From Sphingomonas sp. (GTDB lineage: Bacteria; Pseudomonadota; Alphaproteobacteria; Sphingomonadales; Sphingomonadaceae): DNA of 64,000 bases. The notes below the pieces were generated by a model. That model saw only the letters and a program-made list of their open reading frames with translations. It was not told the origin of the DNA and did no database searches. Positions 57,694 through 64,000 of the stretch are shown here, piece by piece (position 1 is the first letter of the stretch; every line of letters begins with the position of its first letter). Where the stretch lies: positions 2,384,995 through 2,448,994 of the forward strand of contig JAHBZH010000001.1 in the NCBI GenBank assembly GCA_019635535.1. The letters run 5' to 3'. The position numbers and the translations under genes are program-made.

Positions 57694-59619
57694 ATGAATG
57701 ACCCTCTTTGGATCCGGTGGCTGTTGCCGTTGCTGCTGACGTTCGGTGCGGGACCCCTGCAGGCGCGGCTTCCCGATTCCGGCGCGCAGGCGGCCTGGCG
57801 GCTGCTCGATTATATCGCGGTCGATTATCGCGGCGCGGTGGCGGACGGGAGGATCGTCAGCCAGGCCGAATATGACGAGATGCGGGAATTTTCCGCTTCC
57901 GTCACCCGCCGGCTGGGATCGTTGCCGGCGCGGCCGGAGCGCGCCGCATTGGTGCGGGACGCTCGGGCGCTGGAAGCGGTGATTGCGCGCCGGGCGGCGC
58001 CGGAGGAGGTCGATCGGCTGGCGCGGGGCCTCGGGCAACGCTTGCTCGCTGCCTATCCGGTTCCACTGGCGCCGGCGGCGGCGCCTGATCTGGCGCGGGG
58101 CGCGCGCCTCTATGCGGAAAGCTGCGCCGCCTGCCATGGCACCGCCGGCGACGCCAATGCGCCGATGGCGCGCGGCATGGAGCCGCCGCCGATCGCCTTC
58201 ACCGACCGCGACCGCGCCCGTCAGCGCAGCATCTTCGCGCTCTATCAGGTGATCGAGCAGGGCCTGGAAGGCACGGCGATGCAGAGTTTCGCGACGCTGC
58301 CGGCCGAGGACCGCTGGTCGCTCGCCTTCTTCGTCGGCCGCTTCGCTTATCCCGCAGCGCTGGCCGAGCAGGGTCGCCGCCATTGGGAGGCGGACGCGGC
58401 GCTTCGCGCCCGCTTGCCGAACCTCGAGGCGCTGGTGGCGATCACCCCGGACGCGCTGGCCAGCGAATTCGGCGCGGAGAAGGCGAACGCCGTCACCGCT
58501 TTTCTTCGCGCGAATCCGGGCGCGCTCGCCGGCAGCGGAGGTCAGCAGTCCTTGTCGATCGCCCGCGAATTGCTGCGCCAGGGTCTCGCCGCCTACCGGC
58601 AGGGCGATCAGGCGCGGGCCGGCGAGCTTGCGCTGGCCGCCTATCTCGATGGATTCGAGCCGGTCGAGGCGGTGCTCAACGCGCGGGACGGCGCGCTGGT
58701 CGCCGAGGTCGAGCGCGAGATGGGCGGGCTTCGCGCCGCCATCGCCCGCCGCGCGCCCGCCGCCGAGGTGGCGGCGCGGATCGAGCGGTTGCAGGCGCTG
58801 TTCGGACGCGCCGAAGCCGCTCTGGCTCCGGAGGCCGGCAGTGGCGTTTCGACCTTCCTCGGCGCGCTCGCGATATTGCTGCGCGAGGGGCTGGAGGCGC
58901 TGCTGATCGTGGTCGCGATGATCGGATTCCTGCGCAAGGCGGAGCGGCCCGACATGCTCCGCTGGGTCCATGCCGGATGGGTCGCCGCGCTCGTCGCCGG
59001 CGTCGCCACCTGGTGGGCGGCGAGTCACCTCATCACAATTGGGGGAAGCGACCGCGAGCTGACCGAAGGCTTCGGCTCGCTGCTGGCCGCCGCGATCCTG
59101 CTGTTCGTCGGCATCTGGATGCACGGCAAGGCGCAGGCAGGCGCGTGGCAGGCCTATGTCCGGGACAAGTTGGACAAGGCGCTGAGCCGCGGCTCAGCCT
59201 GGTTCCTGTTCGTCCTCGCCTTTATCGCCGTCTATCGCGAGGTGTTCGAAACGATCATCTTCTTCGCCGCAATGGGTGGGCAGGGAAACGGTGTGGCGCT
59301 TGTGGGCGGCATCGCGCTGGCCGTGGCGCTCCTCGCGCTCACCGCCTGGGCGATGCTGAAGCTGAGCACGCGGCTGCCGATCGGCAAGTTCTTCGCTTAT
59401 TCCGCGGCGCTCATCGCCGTGCTGGCGGTGGTGCTGGCCGGCAAGGGCATGGCGGCGCTGCAGGAGGCCGGACTGGTCGGCGTCTCGCCGCTCGACGGCT
59501 GGCCACGCAGCCCGGTGCTCGGTGTCTACCCGACGCTCGAATCGATGCTGGCGCAGGGCGTGATGGTGGCGTTGCTCGTCGTCGGGTTCCTCTTCGCCCG
59601 CCGCCAGCGGCTGAACTAG
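57694..59619 (+). CDS. cytochrome c-FTR1 iron permease fusion
   Basis: The 641-residue protein starts with a signal sequence (MNDPLWIRWLLPLLLTFGAG), a helical periplasmic part, and a cytochrome c domain with CAACH at 144-148. The FTR1 permease follows, with about seven membrane helices and the iron-transport motifs REGLE at 397-401 and YREVFE at 514-519. FTR1 proteins import ferric iron, usually with an oxidase partner; here a haem domain is attached. GGAGAG precedes ATG 57694 with good spacing. Confidence 0.9.
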   Translation: MNDPLWIRWLLPLLLTFGAGPLQARLPDSGAQAAWRLLDYIAVDYRGAVADGRIVSQAEYDEMREFSASVTRRLGSLPARPERAALVRDARALEAVIARRAAPEEVDRLARGLGQRLLAAYPVPLAPAAAPDLARGARLYAESCAACHGTAGDANAPMARGMEPPPIAFTDRDRARQRSIFALYQVIEQGLEGTAMQSFATLPAEDRWSLAFFVGRFAYPAALAEQGRRHWEADAALRARLPNLEALVAITPDALASEFGAEKANAVTAFLRANPGALAGSGGQQSLSIARELLRQGLAAYRQGDQARAGELALAAYLDGFEPVEAVLNARDGALVAEVEREMGGLRAAIARRAPAAEVAARIERLQALFGRAEAALAPEAGSGVSTFLGALAILLREGLEALLIVVAMIGFLRKAERPDMLRWVHAGWVAALVAGVATWWAASHLITIGGSDRELTEGFGSLLAAAILLFVGIWMHGKAQAGAWQAYVRDKLDKALSRGSAWFLFVLAFIAVYREVFETIIFFAAMGGQGNGVALVGGIALAVALLALTAWAMLKLSTRLPIGKFFAYSAALIAVLAVVLAGKGMAALQEAGLVGVSPLDGWPRSPVLGVYPTLESMLAQGVMVALLVVGFLFARRQRLN

Positions 59620-59700
59620 CATCCAAGGGAATTCGGCTATGTTCCGATGCGGTTCTGAGCGGCGCCGGCCACTACCGGGCACAACCGGGACCTTCGTGAG

Positions 59701-62700
59701 CTATTGAGCGACGAGCCGAGCGAGTATCCCGGCTGCGCGGTCCACCGGTACGAACAGCCGCGTCCGGTAGCGGATGATCTCGGTGAAGCAGCCCTGCGCC
59801 TTGTACCAGGGCAGCCGCGCCGCGCCGAACCCCGCCAGCTCCAGCCGCTGGTTGCCGTTGACGAGCGACCGCTTCAGCGTCAGCGCCTCGGGTCCGCGGA
59901 ACGGCAGCGGCCTGCCGGTCCGGAGCACGGTCGCGGCAAGCTCGTCCGGCGGCAGATCGAGCGAGATGTCGAGCCCCAGCCTGGCGCCGAGCTCGCCGAG
60001 GAAGGCCGAATTTATCTCGCGCCCGAGCAGCGAGCGGCCGTCGGCGGCGGCGATGCGGATGACCTGGACATAAGCGTCGGGGAGCTTGTCCCAGACCGGA
60101 AGCAAGAGGCCGGTGGCGAGATGCAGAGTCTCGCGGCGAAGGTTCGTCTCCGCCTCGCGCACCTCCTCCTGCCAGGCCGCGGCGAACGCCTCGTGCGAGG
60201 CACGCTCCCAGCTGGTCTCGCCGATACGCTCGCAAAGCAGATATTCGCGCTTCGCCGGCCGGATCAGCTCGTAGCGGGCGACCGGCATCCCCTCTTCCGA
60301 CATCAGGCTGCGCGCGCCGATGCGAAGCGCGGCCTTGCCGGAGCGGCGGTTGATCATCGGCACGGCGTCGGGCCGGGAGCCGCGAAGCTCGAGCAGGCGC
60401 TCCAGGCGCATCGGCCGCAGCCGCCGGCCGATCTCGACGCGCAGCAAATGGGTGGTCGCGCCCGAACGCGCGTCGGTGCGGATCACCCGGTCCTCGAGGA
60501 TCTCCAGGCTGTCGACCGGCACGGTCTCGACGCCGAGATCGAGCGTGCCCGCCTCGCGCGCCGCCGCGACCCGCGTCTCGACGAGGCCGAGAAACTCGTC
60601 GAAGATGGCGTTCTGCATTTCGATGCGGAGCGCGAGCAGCCGGTTGAGCCAGCGCTGGATCGGCGGCAGGTCATCGCGCAGGCACCCGCCCTCCCCCTCG
60701 AGCCTCAGCCCGGTCAGCTCCTGAAAGCGCTCGAACGCGACCGAGCCGAGCTTGCCGGCGTAGAGCAGATGGTACCAGGAGGTGAGCGCGTCCTTCGCAT
60801 AAGCGCTCTCGAGATTGTCGGCGGGGTCGAACAGATTCTGGCCGCCGGTCTGGCGCTGGCCGCGGGTCAGCGCGCCGAGCGAATCCAGCCGCCGCGCGAT
60901 CGTCGAGATGAACCGCCGCTCGCCGCGCACATCGGTCGTCACCGGCCGGAACAAGGGGGCCGAGGCCTGGCGGGTGCGATGGGTTCGCCCCAGCCCCTGG
61001 ATCGCCGCGTCGGCGCGCCAGCCCGGCTCGAGCAGATAGTGGATCCGCCGCGCCTGGTTCCGCGCGCCGAGACAGGCATGATAGGAGCGGCCCGTGCCGC
61101 CCGCGTCCGAGAAGACGAGGATGCTCTTGTCTCCGCGCATGAACGCTTCCGTCTCGACGAGGTTGGAGCGCGCGGTGCGGTTTTCGAGCTTGAGGCGCCC
61201 GTCCGGCTTCGGCACCAGCCGCCGCGTCCGGCCGGTCACCTCGGCGACCGCTGTCGTGCCGAACCGCGCGATCAGGGCGTCCAATGCGGTGCCGATCGGC
61301 GGCAGCGCGCAGAGCTGCTCGACCAGCGCGTCGCGCGCGCGCATCGCCGCCCGGCAATGGACCGGACGCCCCTGCTCGTCCGACATCGGCTCGGAGCGGG
61401 CATTGCCCTCGGCGTCGGTGAACACCCGCATCTGCCGGGTCGGGAAGGCGGCGGTCAGATAGTCTATCACATATTCGCGCGGGGAGAGGTCGATCTCCAG
61501 CGCCTCGCGCTCCTCGGGCGTCAGATCGGCGAGCCGCCGGTCGAGCATCGCCTCGGCGGTCGAGACGAGCTGGACGACGACCGCCAACCCGGCCTCGACG
61601 TCCGCCGCGACGGCGGGGAGCAGGCTCGGCAGCTTCATCGACAGCAGAAGCTGGCCGAAGAAACGCTGCTTGACGCCCTCGAACCGCGACAGCGCCGCCG
61701 ACCGGGCATTGGCGTTGAGCGAAGCGCCCGTGGCGGCGTCGACGATGCGGCAGGCCTCGAGAGCGGCCTCGAGATGGGCGTGGATGATCGCCCAGGCGTC
61801 GGCATAAGCGTCGTAGATCGCGACCTGCCCGTCGGTCAGCCGATGCTCGAGAATGTCATATTCGACGCCGGCGAAGGACAGCGCGCGCGCCGTGTAGAGG
61901 CCGAGCGCCTTCAGGTCCCGCGCGACCAGCTCCATCGCGGCGATGCCGCCCTGGCGGATCGCGCCGACGAAAGCCGCGCGGTCGGCGAAGGCGGTTTCCG
62001 GCCCCCACAGGCCGAGGCGCATCGCATAGCCAAGATTGTTGACGTCGGAGGCCCCGGTGGCCGAAGCGTAGAGCACACGGGCGCGCGGCAGCAGGTTCTG
62101 CAAGCGGACCCCGGCCATGCCCTGCTCCGAGCCCTTGACCTTGCCCCGGCTTCCCTCGCCGCCGAGCGCGTTCGCCAAAGCGTGCGCCTCGTCGAAGGCG
62201 ACGACGCCCTCGAACCCCTCGCCCGCCCACTCGACGATCTGGCGGAGCCGCGTCGCGTCGGCACGGCCGGAGCGGAGCGTCGGATAGGTCACGAACAATA
62301 TTCCCCGATCCATCTCGACCGGCGCTCCGAGCTTCCACTGGGAGAGCGGCTGAATGTCGAGCGGCAGCCCGCCCAGGGCCGACCAGTCCCGCCGCGCGTC
62401 CTCGAGCAGGGTCTCGTTCTTGCTCAGCCAGATGTGCCGGCAATTGCCGCGCAGCCATTGGTCGAGGATCACGCCGGCGACCTGGCGGCCCTTGCCCGCG
62501 CCGGTGCCGTCGCCGAGGAAATAGCCGCGGCGGTAGAGGGCGCCGTCCTCGTCGGCCGGCCGCAGCTCGCAGCCCTCCTCGACGGCGGCGAAGCGCCCGG
62601 GAAGGTCGCGCCCGAACGCGGTGCCCGCATAGATCAGGGTCTCGAGCTGGGCTTGCGAGAGCAGGCCGTCCGCCGCCAGCCGCGCGGGCAGGATCGGGAC

Positions 62701-63942
62701 ATGATCGGGCCGGGGCGCGGCGATCGAGCCCATCGCGATCGATTCGACGAGCGGGGTCGGATGCTCGGCGGCGCCGGGGATGATGATCCGGCTCGGCCGG
62801 TAAGGCAGATAGAGCCCGACCTGCTCCGCGACCGGCGCCGGCTCGTCCAGGATCTCATAGCGAAGCGGCTCGGCCCCGTCGGACGCGCGCGTCGCGGGCG
62901 CGGGACGAGGCCGCGGCGCGGCCGGAGAGCGGCGATGGAAGAGCGACGGGGCAGCCGCCAAGGCCGCCGCCGGGCGCGAGTCCGGCGAGCGGCGATCCGG
63001 CAGCTCGCCGATGCGGGGAAGAAACGCGTCCAGGGTCTCCGCCGTGCCGCGAACGACGGTCTCGCCGCGATCATCCTTGTCGTAGACGACGAGCCGGAAG
63101 GCGATGCCGGTGCCGTGCCGCGCGAAGGCGCCCCGCGCGACGAGCATGTCGAGGCGCAGGCGCGCCCGACGCTCGATCCCCGCCCGGGCCTCCCCGCCCG
63201 ACCCCGCCCCGCCGAAGCTTTCGGGCATGATCGCGACCAGCCGGCCGCCCGGCGCGAGCCGGTCGAGCGCGGCGCCGAGGTGGCGCGCCGCCGCATGGCG
63301 GTCCTCGCCGCGCCCCTCGCTGCGCGCGAAGGGCGGGTTCATGAGCACCAGGGTCGGACCGACCGCGGGAGGGAGGAGATCGTCGATCAGCTCGGCGTCG
63401 TGGCCCGAGACCGCGGCGTCCGGAAACGCCTCCGCCAGGCTCGCTCGCCGGTCGGCGTCGAGCTCGTTGAGCTGCAGCCGCGCCCCGGCCCGCGCCGCCG
63501 TCCAGGCGAGCAGCCCGTTGCCGGCCGACGGCTCGAGCGCGGTCTCGCCGCGGCGGGGACCGGCGGCAAGGCCCGCCAGAAAGGCGAGAGGCAGCGGCGT
63601 CGAGAATTGCTGGAGCGCGACCTGGGCCTCGCTCCGGTAGCTCTGGACCGGCAATCGCCCGCAGAAATTCTCCAGTGCGGCCAGGACCTCGCCGGGACCG
63701 CCGGCGAGCAAAGGACAATCGGGCTCGAGGAGGAAGAGCGTCTGGGCGAGCTCGAGCGCGTCATAAGCCCGGCGCATCGACCAGCGGCCCGACGCGTCCG
63801 ACGCTCCGGTCTCGGCTTCGAACAGACGGCGCAGGCGATCGCGCTCGACCGGCTCGCCGAGTCTGAACAGTTCCCTTATCCGATGCGCGACCGCGACGTG
63901 CGTCGGCGGGGATGGCTCTCGTTGGAGGGGAAGGCTGGCCAT
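59701..63942 (-). CDS. methyltransferase plus strawberry-notch-type helicase
   Basis: The 1413-residue protein joins two parts. Residues about 100-300 are a SAM-dependent methyltransferase (ALEPSAGNGLLAWTAARAGA, VLMNPPFARSEGRGEDRH, NPPF motif). From about 470 comes a SNO/SF2-type NTPase: YFLGDGTGAGKGRQVAGVIL for Walker A, GVVAFDEAHALANALGGEGS for Walker B/DEAH, KSILVFSDAGGTGRSYHACL and QGLGRTHRTRQASAPLFRPV. Strawberry-notch-like proteins occur on ICEs and may counter restriction or aid DNA transfer. The GGAGACCCGCC leader resembles that of the ParB-like gene. Confidence 0.92.
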   Translation of the reverse strand: MASLPLQREPSPPTHVAVAHRIRELFRLGEPVERDRLRRLFEAETGASDASGRWSMRRAYDALELAQTLFLLEPDCPLLAGGPGEVLAALENFCGRLPVQSYRSEAQVALQQFSTPLPLAFLAGLAAGPRRGETALEPSAGNGLLAWTAARAGARLQLNELDADRRASLAEAFPDAAVSGHDAELIDDLLPPAVGPTLVLMNPPFARSEGRGEDRHAAARHLGAALDRLAPGGRLVAIMPESFGGAGSGGEARAGIERRARLRLDMLVARGAFARHGTGIAFRLVVYDKDDRGETVVRGTAETLDAFLPRIGELPDRRSPDSRPAAALAAAPSLFHRRSPAAPRPRPAPATRASDGAEPLRYEILDEPAPVAEQVGLYLPYRPSRIIIPGAAEHPTPLVESIAMGSIAAPRPDHVPILPARLAADGLLSQAQLETLIYAGTAFGRDLPGRFAAVEEGCELRPADEDGALYRRGYFLGDGTGAGKGRQVAGVILDQWLRGNCRHIWLSKNETLLEDARRDWSALGGLPLDIQPLSQWKLGAPVEMDRGILFVTYPTLRSGRADATRLRQIVEWAGEGFEGVVAFDEAHALANALGGEGSRGKVKGSEQGMAGVRLQNLLPRARVLYASATGASDVNNLGYAMRLGLWGPETAFADRAAFVGAIRQGGIAAMELVARDLKALGLYTARALSFAGVEYDILEHRLTDGQVAIYDAYADAWAIIHAHLEAALEACRIVDAATGASLNANARSAALSRFEGVKQRFFGQLLLSMKLPSLLPAVAADVEAGLAVVVQLVSTAEAMLDRRLADLTPEEREALEIDLSPREYVIDYLTAAFPTRQMRVFTDAEGNARSEPMSDEQGRPVHCRAAMRARDALVEQLCALPPIGTALDALIARFGTTAVAEVTGRTRRLVPKPDGRLKLENRTARSNLVETEAFMRGDKSILVFSDAGGTGRSYHACLGARNQARRIHYLLEPGWRADAAIQGLGRTHRTRQASAPLFRPVTTDVRGERRFISTIARRLDSLGALTRGQRQTGGQNLFDPADNLESAYAKDALTSWYHLLYAGKLGSVAFERFQELTGLRLEGEGGCLRDDLPPIQRWLNRLLALRIEMQNAIFDEFLGLVETRVAAAREAGTLDLGVETVPVDSLEILEDRVIRTDARSGATTHLLRVEIGRRLRPMRLERLLELRGSRPDAVPMINRRSGKAALRIGARSLMSEEGMPVARYELIRPAKREYLLCERIGETSWERASHEAFAAAWQEEVREAETNLRRETLHLATGLLLPVWDKLPDAYVQVIRIAAADGRSLLGREINSAFLGELGARLGLDISLDLPPDELAATVLRTGRPLPFRGPEALTLKRSLVNGNQRLELAGFGAARLPWYKAQGCFTEIIRYRTRLFVPVDRAAGILARLVAQ

Positions 63943-64000
63943 GGCGGGTCTCCGGTCCGGAGCCGCACCATCGCCGCTCCCGGTCGGCTTGCGCCCGCTT

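Overview
The window is high-GC alphaproteobacterial DNA, most likely from a sphingomonad (order Sphingomonadales). The basis is the chromosomal gene content (exosortase-A-type O-glycosylation ligase, PutA without an N-terminal DNA-binding domain, paired thiolase and MaoC genes), the codon usage, and a Trb-type conjugation cluster of the kind common in these bacteria. No species assignment is possible from the sequence alone.

Layout. (1) 1-6.3 kb, minus strand: a compact phage-like block with a HK97-type major capsid protein, a tape-measure protein, a gp10-like tail protein and several small unknown genes. No terminase, portal or protease is visible. It is followed at 6.4-7.2 kb by non-coding DNA with a perfect 19-bp-arm inverted repeat and about a dozen copies of AACCCGCCGT. 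(2) 7.4-16.4 kb: ordinary chromosome, with an O-glycosylation ligase, topoisomerase IB, a mechanosensitive channel, PutA, a MaoC hydratase, a thiolase, a DUF1232 membrane protein and tRNA-Arg(TCT). (3) 16.4 kb to the window end: an integrative conjugative element (ICE) that appears to start at the 3' end of the tRNA. From the tRNA inward it carries trbI-G-F-L-J-E-D-C-B, an RHH gene, traG/virD4, a relaxase and cargo. The order resembles Tn4371-type elements read from the trb end. No integrase is in the window.

ICE cargo. At 28.8-30.7 kb there is a pair of unknown genes, the first with a D...ExK nuclease-like motif. At 33.0-34.8 kb there is an AbiE-like nucleotidyltransferase/regulator pair. 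At 35.0-41.8 kb lies a tightly packed plus-strand operon with a small 65-residue protein, two E2-like proteins (the second fused behind a Phd/YefM-like antitoxin domain), a ThiF/E1-like enzyme, a JAB/JAMM peptidase, a metallo-beta-lactamase-fold protein, a four-helix membrane protein, a PIN-like nuclease and an Mrr-like nuclease. This ubiquitin-like conjugation operon is the most interesting part of the window. It has writer and eraser genes but no obvious ubiquitin-like modifier, and it is flanked by candidate effector nucleases, which suggests a defence role.

Further along the ICE are ssb, a CDF metal exporter with a long histidine-rich loop, two more nucleotidyltransferase-fold genes, a DUF2493 protein, a large ParB-like protein and a very large methyltransferase plus strawberry-notch-type helicase. 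A metal-response island sits at 52.6-59.6 kb: an FAD disulfide oxidoreductase, two MerR regulators with recognisable 19-bp-spacer promoters, a MerT-like transporter, a GDCCVFC protein, a MAPEG protein, an O-methyltransferase, a cation transporter and a cytochrome c-FTR1 iron permease. Two long, similar GC-rich leaders precede ssb and the DUF2493 gene and may be a structured RNA.
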